This document shows, in pieces, positions 1 to 8,767 of a stretch of DNA of 64,000 bases. Source of the DNA: Olivibacter jilunii (GTDB taxonomy: Bacteria; Bacteroidota; Bacteroidia; Sphingobacteriales; Sphingobacteriaceae). The number at the start of each line of letters is the position of its first letter. Position 1 is the stretch's first letter. The notes beneath the pieces were generated by a model. That model made no database searches. It was given only the letters and a program-made list of their open reading frames with translations, and was not told where the DNA came from. The stretch covers positions 1,043,241 through 1,107,240 of the forward strand of contig NZ_LR027848.1 in assembly GCF_900607235.1 (NCBI RefSeq), written 5' to 3'. A program made the position numbers and the translations under genes.

Positions 1-1263
1 CACTGCTTGGTAATTAATAAAGTCTGCTAGCTTATTAGTTGCTTTCCAACGGGCAAATAACTCAGGTATAAAATAAATACCGGGTTCAACGGTCAATACA
101 TAGCCTGCTTCCAGTGCTTTGCCTAAACGTAACGATTTTAAACCAAAAGTAGAGGTATCTTTTTTTAATGTGTCGGTATAGCCAACGTATTGTTCTCCTA
201 AATCTTCCATATCATGCACATCAAGTCCCATCATATGACCCGTACCGCATTGGAAGAACAGTGTATGAGCGCCTGCTGACACCGCCTCGGCTGTATCACC
301 CTTAACCAACCCAATTTCTTTTAATCCATTAAATAGTACGGTGCAAGCCTCCAGATGCACGTCAAGGAAACGCACTTGAGGGGCCACCATCGCAGAAGCC
401 TGGTTAAAGGCTTTCAATACAATATTGTAAATTTCTTTCTGCTTCGTACTGAATTGCAGATCGACAGGGAAAGTTCGTGTTAAATCACCCGCATAGCCCA
501 TAGCAGTCTCCGCTCCGGAATCGTTCAAGACTAATTGCCCTTTTTTTAGGGTGTTATGCTGCTTATGGTTATGTAGTATTTCGCCATGAACAGATAGAAT
601 AGTTGGATAAGCTAATCTGCCGCCACCATTTTGAGCGATTTCCTGGATGGCATTGGCAATCTGCAACTCTTTCATTCCTTCTTTGGCCATCTTCATTGCA
701 TGAACGTGCATATCCACCGAAGTATTCACAGCTGATTCGATCTGGGTAATTTCTTCTTTACTTTTGATCGATCTTTGAGCGACTACCGCTTTGATGAAGG
801 GCACGGAAGCTTTTTTTTGCTGTTCAAGAGGGGGGATGCCTAATAAATGTAAGAGCTTAATTTTATTGGTAGGCTGATAGGGGGGGAGATAACGGATGTT
901 GCGGTTTTTTTTTAATGCATGCTGTAAATAATCTTGTAAATCCTTGGTGGGAAGGACAATACTTAAACCGCTTTTTTCACATTTTTCCCGCAAGGTTTCT
1001 TGTCGTCCCATCCATATAATTTCGTCGATCGTGAGCTCGTCTCCAAACAATATTTCTTTATTTTCATCTAAATCGATGACAGCTGCGAGCTTGGGCTCCT
1101 GAATACCATAGTAATACAAAAACGAACTATCTTGTCTGAAAGGAAAAGCGTTATCCGCGTAATTCATAGGCTGTTCATCATTTCCTAGGAATAGAAGCAG
1201 TCCTTCTGAAAATTGATTTTTAAGTTGATTTCTTCGCTGAATATAAATCGATTTTTCGAACAT
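1..1263 (-). CDS. Xaa-Pro aminopeptidase (M24 family), partial at left edge
   Basis: This reading frame starts at ATG 1263 and runs off the left edge, giving 421 codons. It begins MFEKSIYIQRRNQL and contains the pita-bread fold metal sites of peptidase M24: NDSGAE, AGDLTRTF, GTGHMMGLDVHD and TVEPGIYF. The last Glu ligand should lie beyond the edge. The family removes N-terminal residues preceding proline in the cytoplasm and uses two metal ions. The N-terminal half matches the creatinase/aminopeptidase P N-domain layout. It is divergent from the hydroxyproline operon to its right, and a Pro/Hyp-peptide link is inferred. Identity is confident; the C-terminus cannot be seen. Confidence 0.9.
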   Translation of the reverse strand, partial: MFEKSIYIQRRNQLKNQFSEGLLLFLGNDEQPMNYADNAFPFRQDSSFLYYYGIQEPKLAAVIDLDENKEILFGDELTIDEIIWMGRQETLREKCEKSGLSIVLPTKDLQDYLQHALKKNRNIRYLPPYQPTNKIKLLHLLGIPPLEQQKKASVPFIKAVVAQRSIKSKEEITQIESAVNTSVDMHVHAMKMAKEGMKELQIANAIQEIAQNGGGRLAYPTILSVHGEILHNHKQHNTLKKGQLVLNDSGAETAMGYAGDLTRTFPVDLQFSTKQKEIYNIVLKAFNQASAMVAPQVRFLDVHLEACTVLFNGLKEIGLVKGDTAEAVSAGAHTLFFQCGTGHMMGLDVHDMEDLGEQYVGYTDTLKKDTSTFGLKSLRLGKALEAGYVLTVEPGIYFIPELFARWKATNKLADFINYQAV

Positions 1264-1670
1264 ATCTGTATGTAATAGCTGATGGTTTTAACAAAGGTCT
1301 TATCTTTTTTGATAATAAAAAGTAATGATGCGCTTTTTTGACAAAGATCGCCCCATATAACGTCAAATTTAAAGCGTATTACCCATCAGCTGTTGATTAT
1401 ACGCCGGTAAAAATCGTAATTTATTTTGGGGATGGCTCTCCCTTTTTTCTCTTATATTATTCATATTTTAACTAGTTGTTTAGATTCCGGCTGTCAGTCA
1501 TGCCGTTAGCTAACAAGATCCGTTGTTGCTTCTAGGCAAATAATCCGGAGCTAGTTCGAATACGCGTCAATTAACGAATAATAACCGTATTTTAACCTAT
1601 TTTGTGATAACTCTTGGATTTATGGGTTAAAAATTGGTAAATTCACGTTACCTAATACACCAAACCAACG
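1264..1670. other. Divergent intergenic region, 407 bp
   Basis: AT-rich spacer between the aminopeptidase and the AraC gene. On the minus strand, TAAATTTG at 1364-1371 fits the Bacteroidota -7 consensus TAnnTTTG about 100 bp before the aminopeptidase start, but I see no clear -33 element. On the plus strand the nearest candidate, around 1599, is one base short of the consensus. No RNA gene or further ORF was recognised. Confidence 0.4.
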
Positions 1671-2549
1671 ATGAAGACACTACAATTCACCATTCCAGTA
1701 GCGCATGATCGGACTGTTATTGTTCAGGAAGATTGTATGCCGCACTTCTATCCTCATTTACATCGGCATCATGAAGCCCAACTCATGTGGATCCTAGAAG
1801 GAAAAGGTACGTTGATTGCTGACAATAGCATGCATCCCTTTCAAGAGAACGACATTTTCTTGCTCGGCGCCAATCAATCGCATGTTTTTAAAAGTAATGC
1901 GGAGTACTTTGACGAGGCTCATCCGAAGCAGGTCCGCTCGATTTCCGTGTTCTTCGATCCAAACGGAAAGTTGGCTTCCTTGTTTAACTTGCCGGAGCTT
2001 TATATGCTTCAAAGCTTTGTGAAGGATTACGAAAGAGGCTTTAAAGTGCCGAATGAGTATTTTAAAGAAGTGTCAAGGCGCGTATTGCGCTTAAAGGAAG
2101 CCAGTCAAATGGATCAGCTTATGCACTTCTTTTATTTGTTGCGTACGTTATGCCATGTATCAAAGCAAGTAAATGCGTTATCGGGCGGTAAAAACTCCTC
2201 GATTTCTGAAAATGAAGGTATCCGTATTGGTTCTATTTACAATTACATAGCCCAAAACTTCACGAAGCCAATCACCTTGGAGGAAGTTGCCGATCAGGCA
2301 AATTTAACTCCTCAAGCTTTTTGCCGATATTTTAAAAAGCACACAGGAAATACTTTTGTCGCATTTTTAAACGAAATGCGTGTACACGAGGCTTGTAAAA
2401 AATTAACACACCATAAATGTGAAAGTATATCCGGCGTTGCCTATAACTGTGGATTCAATAGTATTACGAACTTTAATAGGGTGTTTAAAAGTGTAATTGG
2501 TAATTCGCCAAAAGAATACATGGTGAATTTTCAGCGAAACGTACAGTAG
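1671..2549 (+). CDS. AraC family transcriptional regulator of the hydroxyproline operon
   Basis: A 292-residue protein with an N-terminal cupin-like sensor region (HRHHEAQLMWILEGKGT, then NDIFLLGANQSHVF) and a C-terminal pair of helix-turn-helix motifs from about residue 185. The first motif is ITLEEVADQANLTPQAFCRYFKKHTG; the second covers GVAYNCGFNSITNFNRVFK. AraC/XylS proteins with this layout bind a small ligand through the cupin. It lies just upstream of, and on the same strand as, the hydroxyproline genes, so it is probably their activator and hydroxyproline or an intermediate its ligand. Family assignment is firm; the regulon and ligand are inferred. Confidence 0.85.
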   Translation: MKTLQFTIPVAHDRTVIVQEDCMPHFYPHLHRHHEAQLMWILEGKGTLIADNSMHPFQENDIFLLGANQSHVFKSNAEYFDEAHPKQVRSISVFFDPNGKLASLFNLPELYMLQSFVKDYERGFKVPNEYFKEVSRRVLRLKEASQMDQLMHFFYLLRTLCHVSKQVNALSGGKNSSISENEGIRIGSIYNYIAQNFTKPITLEEVADQANLTPQAFCRYFKKHTGNTFVAFLNEMRVHEACKKLTHHKCESISGVAYNCGFNSITNFNRVFKSVIGNSPKEYMVNFQRNVQ

Positions 2550-2660
2550 AGATACATTCTTTGATTTGGCTATTTACGCGAGGCAAAGTGCCTTGCTAAA
2601 AAAGTTAAAATATGCGCATGATTGATTAATACATGGATGGATACCTTTAAATGTTCGTTT

Positions 2661-2668
2661 TACTTTTG
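2661..2668 (+). promoter_or_regulatory. Candidate -7 element for the hydroxyproline operon
   Basis: TACTTTTG matches the Bacteroidota -7 consensus TAnnTTTG. It would place the transcript start near 2675, about 13 nt before the ATG at 2688. No good -33 TTG was found at the usual distance, so this is a candidate only. The 138-bp gap between the AraC stop and this gene suggests a separate promoter. Confidence 0.45.
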
Positions 2669-2687
2669 AAAAAAAATAAGAACTATA

Positions 2688-3617
2688 ATGAGTAAAGAAC
2701 TTTGGAAAGGAATTTATCCTGCATTATTAACTCCATTTAAAGAAAGTGGAGAGATCGATTTTGATATGTTCGGTAAGAATCTGACTGCCCAACTTGAAGG
2801 GGGCGTACATGGTTTGATTTTAGCGGGCTCATTAGGTGAAGCCAGTACGTTAACTACACAGGAAAAATACGATTTATTGACATATACCGTTAACTTTGTA
2901 ACGGGTAAAGACGTTCCTGTTATTTTGGGTATTGCGGAACAAGCTACCGCTGAAGCGATCAAAATCGCCCGGAAAGCAGAGGAATTAGGTGCAGATGGAT
3001 TGATGGTATTGCCACCTATGCGCTATAAGGCAGATGATAGAGAAACAGTAATTTTTTTCACAACGATAGCGAACAGTACAAGTCTTCCTATCATGGTTTA
3101 CAACAACCCTGTTGACTATGGTAATCTGGTAACGTTGGATATGTTTGAACAACTGGCTACTGTACCCAATATCCAGGCCGTTAAGGAGTCTACGCGCGAT
3201 TTGACCAATATCACCCGTATGATCAATCGATTTGGCGGCCGTTTTAAGATTTTAGGTGGAGTTGATACCATTACTACTGAAGCTTTACTAATGGGAGCGG
3301 ATGGGATTGTGGCCGGCTTAGTGGACGCTTATCCAAAAGAAACGGTTGCGATCTATGATTATGTAAAAGCGGGTAAAATAGAAAAAGCATTAGCTATATT
3401 CCGTTGGTTTTTGCCTTTACTAGAGTTAGATATCCATGCCAAACTAGTTCAATACATCAAATTAGCGGCAACGAGTGAGGGTATTAGTAATGAAACCGTG
3501 CGTGCACCTCGCCTACCGTTAGTAGGTGAAGAACGCGAACGTATATTGAAAGTTATTGCCGATAGTAAGGTGAATAGGCCAAACTTGGAAACAAAGGGTT
3601 CCGGTAGCCTAGTTTAA
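2688..3617 (+). CDS. DHDPS-family protein, probable 1-pyrroline-4-hydroxy-2-carboxylate deaminase
   Basis: A 309-residue TIM-barrel protein of the dihydrodipicolinate synthase/N-acetylneuraminate lyase family. The Schiff-base lysine is K166 in AVKEST and the family tyrosine is Y138 in MVYNNP. The usual GTTGE substrate loop reads GSLGEAST at 47-54, so it is not a canonical DapA. In hydroxyproline catabolism a member of this family deaminates 1-pyrroline-4-hydroxy-2-carboxylate to 2-oxoglutarate semialdehyde. The three other enzymes of that route are the next three genes, which is why this role is preferred over a sugar-acid aldolase. The family is certain; the specific reaction rests on context. 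Confidence 0.85.
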   Translation: MSKELWKGIYPALLTPFKESGEIDFDMFGKNLTAQLEGGVHGLILAGSLGEASTLTTQEKYDLLTYTVNFVTGKDVPVILGIAEQATAEAIKIARKAEELGADGLMVLPPMRYKADDRETVIFFTTIANSTSLPIMVYNNPVDYGNLVTLDMFEQLATVPNIQAVKESTRDLTNITRMINRFGGRFKILGGVDTITTEALLMGADGIVAGLVDAYPKETVAIYDYVKAGKIEKALAIFRWFLPLLELDIHAKLVQYIKLAATSEGISNETVRAPRLPLVGEERERILKVIADSKVNRPNLETKGSGSLV

Positions 3618-3635
3618 TTATTGAAAGGAAATAGA

Positions 3636-5123
3636 ATGTACACAGAAACACCACAGGAACAAGTCAAGGAATTACTGCACAAGGCAGAAGAAGCATTTCA
3701 ATACCTAAAAGGAAGAAGCGCAATCGATAGAGCAGGTTTAATGTATGCGATTGCAGCCAAAATAGAGGGATTGGGGACTGAATTGATCGCAACAGCAATG
3801 GAAGAGAGCCACCTTCCCGAGGCTCGTCTGATCGGAGAGAAAGCCCGGACTGTCTTTCAATGGAGAAGCTATGCCGATCATATAAAAGATGGCCTATGTT
3901 TTGAAGCAAGAATTGATACAGCGATTCCAGACAGAACACCACCGAAGCCGGATTTGCGTAAAATCAAGGTTGGGGTTGGTCCGGTAGTTGTTTTTGGTGC
4001 AAGTAATTTCCCCTTTGCTTTTTCGACCGCCGGTGGAGACACGGCGAGCGCTATCGCAGCGGGTTGCCCGGTAATTCTTAAAGCACATCCGGGACATCCC
4101 AAGACTTCAGCATTAATGGCGGAGGCTATTTTCGGCGCGATAAAAGAAGAGGGATGGCATGATGGAATTTTTTCCCACATATACGGTAATTCAAACGAGT
4201 CGGGGGCTTATCTTGTTCAACATCCTATAGTCAAATCGGTTGCGTTTACGGGCTCTTATGGAGGAGGGAAAGCGTTATTTGATTTGGCTAATCAACGAAA
4301 GGAGCCCATACCGGTATTCGCTGAGATGGGTAGTGTAAACCCAGTCTTTGCGCTGCCGGAAAAAATGGCGACTGATCCGCGAGGTTTAGCGAACCAGTAT
4401 TTAAGTTCGCTAACGCTCGGTGTGGGTCAATTTTGTACCAATCCAGGTGTACTCATCGCTGTCAAGGGGAAAGATCTTGAGACATTTAAAGAAGTTCTCC
4501 GCCAAGAAGTTTTAAGTTGCCCTCCAGCGAACATGCTTCATGCAGGTATTGCTAAAGCTTACCATGCCAATAGCGAACGCATGTTAACGGAATCCACCAT
4601 TCGCGTAATAGGCAAAGCAGAACAAATCGCTGCAGAAGGCCAAGGAGCTGCGCTGCTTGTTGAAACCGACGCGAAAAGCGTTGTAGAAAATGACGCTTTA
4701 CTTGAAGAGGTGTTTGGTCCTTTCGGATTAATCGTGGCGTGCGAGAGCGAAGAGGAAATGCTGAATATTGCCGATCATATAAAAGGACAGCTAACAATTA
4801 CTGTGGCTGCCACCGAGGCGGATGCCGTCAGACATAGTAAATTAATAAGTCTTTTACAGGATAAGTGTGGGCGATTGTTGTTTAACGGTATGCCTACCGG
4901 CGTAGAGGTATGTATAGCTATGCAGCATGGAGGGCCTTTTCCGGCAACGACAGATGCACGGTTCACCTCCGTTGGATCAGATGCTGTGCAGCGTTTTCTA
5001 CGTCCCATCTCTTTTCAAAATTGGCCGAACGCACTATTGCCTGATGCCTTGAAAAATGAAAATCCCCTAGGTATTTATCGTACTGTAAATAGCGTATTGA
5101 CGAAGGACGCTTCTGCGTTGTAA
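3636..5123 (+). CDS. Aldehyde dehydrogenase, probable 2-oxoglutarate semialdehyde dehydrogenase
   Basis: An NAD(P)-dependent aldehyde dehydrogenase of 495 residues when started at ATG 3636, which follows a GAAAGGAAAT stretch. An in-frame TTG at 3621 would add only five residues. The catalytic cysteine is C267 in GQFCTNPG, the general-base glutamate is E230 in FAEMGS, and TGSYGGG forms the nucleotide-binding turn. The family includes 2,5-dioxovalerate (2-oxoglutarate semialdehyde) dehydrogenases, the last step of hydroxyproline and some sugar-acid routes. It lies 18 bp after the deaminase gene, consistent with one transcript. The substrate is inferred from that context. Confidence 0.87.
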   Translation: MYTETPQEQVKELLHKAEEAFQYLKGRSAIDRAGLMYAIAAKIEGLGTELIATAMEESHLPEARLIGEKARTVFQWRSYADHIKDGLCFEARIDTAIPDRTPPKPDLRKIKVGVGPVVVFGASNFPFAFSTAGGDTASAIAAGCPVILKAHPGHPKTSALMAEAIFGAIKEEGWHDGIFSHIYGNSNESGAYLVQHPIVKSVAFTGSYGGGKALFDLANQRKEPIPVFAEMGSVNPVFALPEKMATDPRGLANQYLSSLTLGVGQFCTNPGVLIAVKGKDLETFKEVLRQEVLSCPPANMLHAGIAKAYHANSERMLTESTIRVIGKAEQIAAEGQGAALLVETDAKSVVENDALLEEVFGPFGLIVACESEEEMLNIADHIKGQLTITVAATEADAVRHSKLISLLQDKCGRLLFNGMPTGVEVCIAMQHGGPFPATTDARFTSVGSDAVQRFLRPISFQNWPNALLPDALKNENPLGIYRTVNSVLTKDASAL

Positions 5124-5229
5124 GTTATAAATTTTAAGGAAGGTAGTGGGGCTTTTCAAGCGAATAAAATTAATAGCTAAAATATTTAATTTAACAGCAG
5201 CTAATAGCTAAAGGCTAATTGCTACAACA

Positions 5230-6228
5230 ATGAAAAAAACTTTTTTCTGTATAGACGCCCATACCTGTGGCTGCCCGGTACGGCTCGTTGCAGGCGGCGG
5301 CCCACTGTTGGAGGGGAATTCCATGATGGAGCGACGTTTGCACTTCATGAAAGAATACGATTGGATTCGGAAGGGGCTGATGTTTGAGCCACGGGGCCAT
5401 GATATGATGAGTGGAAGTATATTGTATCCACCTTGCGATCCGGCGAATGATATCGGCGTACTATATATAGAAACCAGTGGCTGTTTGCCCATGTGTGGAC
5501 ATGGCACAATCGGGACGGTTACTATTGCTATTGAAGAGGGCTTGGTTGAACCCAAGACACCGGGTAAATTACGTCTCGAAACACCGGCAGGTCTGGTCTT
5601 AATTGATTACAAACAAGAAGGTAAACGGGTTAAGTCCGTTAAATTGACGAATGTTAAATCGTTCTTATACGCGGAAGGACTTGAAGTAGTTTGCCCTGAT
5701 TTAGGGATGATACGTGTTGATGTTTCCTTTGGAGGTAATTTCTATGGTATCATTGATCCACAGGAAAATTTCGAGGACATCAACCGGTTTTCTGCCAGCC
5801 AACTCATTTACTACGGTAAAGTAATTCGAAAGCTATTAAATGAAAAGTATCAGTTTATTCATCCGGAGAACAGTAATATTTCGGGTCTAAGCCATATACA
5901 ATGGACAGGGAGTGTTTTGGATCCTTCGTCGACTGGGCGAAATGCAGTACTTGTAGGAGAGAATGCATTAGATAGGTCTCCATGTGGCACCGGCACTTCT
6001 GCACGAATGGCTCAATGGTACGCCAAGGGCAAGCTGAAAAAAGGAGATCGGTTTATTCACGAAAGTTATATCGGGTCAAAATTTCTTGGTACGATCGAGG
6101 AAGAGGCGACGATAAATGGAAAACCGGCTATTATACCCAGTGTAGAGGGCTGGGCTTTAATTACAGGATATAATCATATCATCATTGATGATGAGGACCC
6201 TTATGCTTTCGGTTTTCAGGTGATTTAA
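5230..6228 (+). CDS. 4-hydroxyproline 2-epimerase (proline racemase family)
   Basis: A 332-residue member of the proline racemase family. Both catalytic thiols are present: C89 in MCGHGTIG and C252 in SPCGTGTSA. In this family a Cys/Cys pair marks racemases and epimerases, whereas trans-3-hydroxyproline dehydratases carry Thr at the second position. The protein should therefore interconvert trans-4-hydroxy-L-proline and cis-4-hydroxy-D-proline. The 106-bp gap before it carries two AATAGCTAAA copies (about 5170-5210) and no ORF. The neighbours supply the remaining steps, so epimerase is favoured over plain proline racemase. Confidence 0.92.
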   Translation: MKKTFFCIDAHTCGCPVRLVAGGGPLLEGNSMMERRLHFMKEYDWIRKGLMFEPRGHDMMSGSILYPPCDPANDIGVLYIETSGCLPMCGHGTIGTVTIAIEEGLVEPKTPGKLRLETPAGLVLIDYKQEGKRVKSVKLTNVKSFLYAEGLEVVCPDLGMIRVDVSFGGNFYGIIDPQENFEDINRFSASQLIYYGKVIRKLLNEKYQFIHPENSNISGLSHIQWTGSVLDPSSTGRNAVLVGENALDRSPCGTGTSARMAQWYAKGKLKKGDRFIHESYIGSKFLGTIEEEATINGKPAIIPSVEGWALITGYNHIIIDDEDPYAFGFQVI

Positions 6229-6266
6229 ATTCAAAAGTAAAAAGTAAAAATTCAAAAGTAAAAAAG
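6229..6266 (+). repeat. Short direct repeat in operon gap
   Basis: The sequence ATTCAAAAGTAA occurs at 6229 and again at 6250, a 21-bp period, in the 122-bp gap between the epimerase and dehydrogenase genes. It looks like a local duplication in A-rich spacer. No role is evident. Confidence 0.5.
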
Positions 6267-6350
6267 TCTGTTATGCGTTTCAGTTTGGTTCTTGGTAAAT
6301 TCAAAAAGCCGAGAACGGACAAAGAAAGCTGACAACTAGTATGCTAACAC

Positions 6351-7613
6351 ATGGATAAAGAAAATAAGGGGAGTGTTCTGATTATTGGAGGAGGTATTGC
6401 TGGATTATGTTCAGCCTATTATCTGTTAAAAGATGGTTGGAAAGTTACGCTTCTAGACAGCGGTGATTTAAAAGACAACTGTTCTTATGGTAACGCCGGA
6501 ATGCTGGTTCCCAGTCACTTTACACCACTCGCGGCTCCAGGTATTGTGGCGCAGGGAATCAAGTGGATGTTTAACAGCAAGAGCCCATTTTATGTAAAAC
6601 CGAGTTTGAGTGCTAATCTTATCTCTTGGGGGTTAAAGTTCATTAAACACGCGAATGCTACCCATGTTAACCGTTCTGCACCAAGTATTCGCGACCTAAA
6701 TCTCCTGAGCAGTAACTTATACGACGAAATGGTGAAAACGGATGAATTCTCCTTTGAATTAGCACATAAAGGAATTCTCATGCTATATAAAACAGAGAAA
6801 ATGGCAGAGGAAGAAATCCATTTGGCTGAAACGGCGAAAGCACTGGGTTTGGACGTAGAGGCTTTGTCGAAAGAGCAAGTACAATTGTTGGAACCAAATA
6901 ATAAGCTTGATGTATTGGGCGCGGTACACTATCGTTGCGATGGTCATTTATATCCACAAGCGCTAATGGCGCAGCTTATTGCTTTTGTGAGACAAAAGGG
7001 TGCAGTGATACATGAGCACACTACGGTAACGGGTTTTGAATCCGGTATGGGAAAATTGCAGGCCGTTATTGCCGGAAACAAGAAGTTCAGTGCCGATAAA
7101 TTTGTGATGACCGGAGGCGCTTGGTTGCCGGCAATTGCAAAAAAGGCGGGACTTCGGATTCCGTTAATGCCGGGAAAGGGTTACTCGTTTATGTATAAAC
7201 CTCAGGAGCATACGTTATCGCATCCATCATTGTTACTCGAAGCGAGGGTGGCCGTAACTCCCATGCATGGTCATATTCGCTTCGGAGGAACCATGGAATT
7301 GGCCGCTTTGAACGAAGATATTAACATGAACCGCGTACAGGGCATCGTTGAAGCTATTCCCCGCTACTATCCCGAATTAAAAGTGGCTATGCCGGAGCGA
7401 AAAGACGTTTGGTTCGGTTTCCGACCTTGTTCGCCCGATGGCTTACCATACCTCGGGTACACTAAACAGTTAAAGAACTTGATTATAGCCGGAGGGGGTG
7501 GAATGATGGGACTTAGCTTAGGGCCTGCCTATGGAAAGGTCGTCTGCGAATTGGCAAATGAGCTGCCAAGTTCATCTGATATATCGCTATTTTCACCCGA
7601 ACGTTTTGCTTAA
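6351..7613 (+). CDS. FAD-dependent D-amino acid dehydrogenase, probable cis-4-hydroxy-D-proline dehydrogenase
   Basis: A 420-residue DAO/DadA-type flavoprotein. The FAD-binding motif GGGIAG is at 13-18, followed by the strand that ends in the ribose-binding acidic residue (LLDSGD). The C-terminal GLPYLGYT and AGGGGMMGLSLGPAYG segments are typical of DadA-like dehydrogenases. With the epimerase next door it should oxidise cis-4-hydroxy-D-proline to 1-pyrroline-4-hydroxy-2-carboxylate, passing electrons to FAD. It is the last gene of the operon and is followed by a terminator. The family is firm; the substrate comes from gene context. Confidence 0.88.
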   Translation: MDKENKGSVLIIGGGIAGLCSAYYLLKDGWKVTLLDSGDLKDNCSYGNAGMLVPSHFTPLAAPGIVAQGIKWMFNSKSPFYVKPSLSANLISWGLKFIKHANATHVNRSAPSIRDLNLLSSNLYDEMVKTDEFSFELAHKGILMLYKTEKMAEEEIHLAETAKALGLDVEALSKEQVQLLEPNNKLDVLGAVHYRCDGHLYPQALMAQLIAFVRQKGAVIHEHTTVTGFESGMGKLQAVIAGNKKFSADKFVMTGGAWLPAIAKKAGLRIPLMPGKGYSFMYKPQEHTLSHPSLLLEARVAVTPMHGHIRFGGTMELAALNEDINMNRVQGIVEAIPRYYPELKVAMPERKDVWFGFRPCSPDGLPYLGYTKQLKNLIIAGGGGMMGLSLGPAYGKVVCELANELPSSSDISLFSPERFA

Positions 7614-7681
7614 TTAGCCGTAAACTCACTGGCCCCGTCAGCAAATATCTGAATAGAACTTAATAATCAAATGATCAAAAG

Positions 7682-7712
7682 AAGCCTGCCTTACTAAGCA
7701 CAGGCTTTTTTT
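7682..7712. terminator. Bidirectional Rho-independent terminator
   Basis: A 7-bp stem AAGCCTG/CAGGCTT (7682-7688 with 7701-7707) and 12-nt loop, followed by seven T on the plus strand. On the minus strand it is followed by CTTTTGAT. It lies between the convergent hydroxyproline operon and the histone-like gene and can serve both. Confidence 0.8.
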
Positions 7713-7727
7713 GATCCTTGTAAGCAA

Positions 7728-7904
7728 TTATTTCGCATTTTTCTTTTCCGTTACTTCATTACGGATGTCTTGAGCTAACGCTTTAGTTTGTTGTAATGCG
7801 CCTCTTAATCTTGTGCCAGCGGCCTTATTTCCTTTTTCGTAGAATGCAAGAGCGTCTTTTTCAGCTTGAGCAATAAGTTCTTTCAGTTTAGAGAATTTTT
7901 CCAT
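7728..7904 (-). CDS. Histone H1-like small basic protein
   Basis: A 58-residue protein from ATG 7904 to TAA 7728. It begins MEKFSKLKELIAQAEKDA and continues FYEKGNKAAGTRLRGAL, a layout I recognise from the short histone-H1-like (Hc1-type) proteins widespread in Bacteroidota. It is all-helical in appearance, rich in Lys, Ala and Glu, and has no signal peptide. A nucleoid or DNA-binding role is the family suggestion and has not been shown. It is a single gene convergent with the hydroxyproline operon and shares its terminator. The next minus-strand gene upstream starts at 8671, with its stop 92 bp away. Confidence 0.78.
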   Translation of the reverse strand: MEKFSKLKELIAQAEKDALAFYEKGNKAAGTRLRGALQQTKALAQDIRNEVTEKKNAK

Positions 7905-7996
7905 AATACTTATAAATTTTTATGGGTTTATAAAATTAAGTTAATGATTTTGCTAAACTACGTTTTTTTATTAAAATGCAATAGGCTTTTTAAATT

Positions 7997-8671
7997 TTAT
8001 TTGCCCCCTAACGCATTTCTCAGTGCAGTTACTTCTGCACTCGTATGTTTTGCTCCCGAAAACAGTTTCTGCGTGTCCGAATTAGCCCCGTAATAATTAC
8101 TATTGGCTGTTTTATCAAAAGCTATATTAGAACCATTAATACTGATGCCGGCAAAAAGCCCCTTACTTCTCGAATAGGAATAAACTTCTGCGTCCAGTTT
8201 ATAATCTGTATTGGCGCTCGTACTTCGGCCTACAGGACCTGCCGCAGCCGAAAGATCGCCACCAATGGTAAAGTCTCCGTTCTTAGCATTTGTTAAAGCT
8301 TCTTTATGCTTAAATAAAAGCACTAAATCTACTGCTTGCACCCCTGCTTGAAATCCAATACTACCACCGGTAATCGTTACAAATACCGGATCACTCCATT
8401 CTCCGGAAGCAAGTTTTACCATTGCAACACCCTTTCCTCGTTTTCCACCTATACCAAATCCTGCGTTGATCATTTTTGGGATAATGACGATTCCCTTTGA
8501 GTCTTCCAGCATGGATGCGGGTATACTTTCTTTCATGTTTGTGAAGTCTTCAAAGACACTTGCTGCTTTTTGAATCCGTTCAGCTTCTTTATCTACGATA
8601 TATGACGAGCTCAGCACGCATATTAGGGCCAATAAAATTGGGGCCGCTATCCATTTTCTAATTATCTTCAT
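7997..8671 (-). CDS. SYLF (YSC84-like) domain protein, exported
   Basis: A 224-residue protein whose first 25 residues (IRKWIAAPILLALICVLSS) form an uncleaved or cleavable hydrophobic export signal. The rest matches the SYLF lipid-binding domain: DSKGIVIIPKMINAGFGIGGKRGKGV near 60-85, ITGGSIGFQAGVQ near 100-112, and a glycine-rich tail ending LFSGAKHTSAEVTALRNAL. SYLF proteins bind phospholipids in eukaryotes. In Gram-negative bacteria they are periplasmic or envelope-associated, with unclear function. It appears monocistronic. The family call is secure; the cellular role is open. Confidence 0.85.
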   Translation of the reverse strand: MKIIRKWIAAPILLALICVLSSSYIVDKEAERIQKAASVFEDFTNMKESIPASMLEDSKGIVIIPKMINAGFGIGGKRGKGVAMVKLASGEWSDPVFVTITGGSIGFQAGVQAVDLVLLFKHKEALTNAKNGDFTIGGDLSAAAGPVGRSTSANTDYKLDAEVYSYSRSKGLFAGISINGSNIAFDKTANSNYYGANSDTQKLFSGAKHTSAEVTALRNALGGK

Positions 8672-8730
8672 ACGCTTTATTAACGGTTTACCAATTAAAA
8701 TAGTGTGCGCTAACTGCTATGGGTTATAAA

Positions 8731-8759
8731 TTTTAAGTTCTATGGGTTTGAGCTTAAAA
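8731..8759 (-). terminator. Stem-loop downstream of AraC gene
   Basis: A 10-bp stem (8731-8740 with 8750-8759, one G-U pair) with a 9-nt loop, 8 bp past the stop of the minus-strand AraC gene. The downstream tract on that strand is T-rich but broken, so it is a plausible but weak terminator. Confidence 0.45.
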
Positions 8760-8767
8760 CCTACAAC

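Noticed and set aside
1590-1610. Possible -7 box for the first AraC gene
   Set aside because: TATTTTG is one base short of TAnnTTTG, so I left it out.
2688-3617. Lysine-pathway dihydrodipicolinate synthase
   Set aside because: The substrate loop differs and the neighbours are hydroxyproline enzymes, so the deaminase reading is preferred.
3621-3635. TTG start for the aldehyde dehydrogenase
   Set aside because: It adds only five residues without family support, and the ATG at 3636 has a purine-rich stretch before it.
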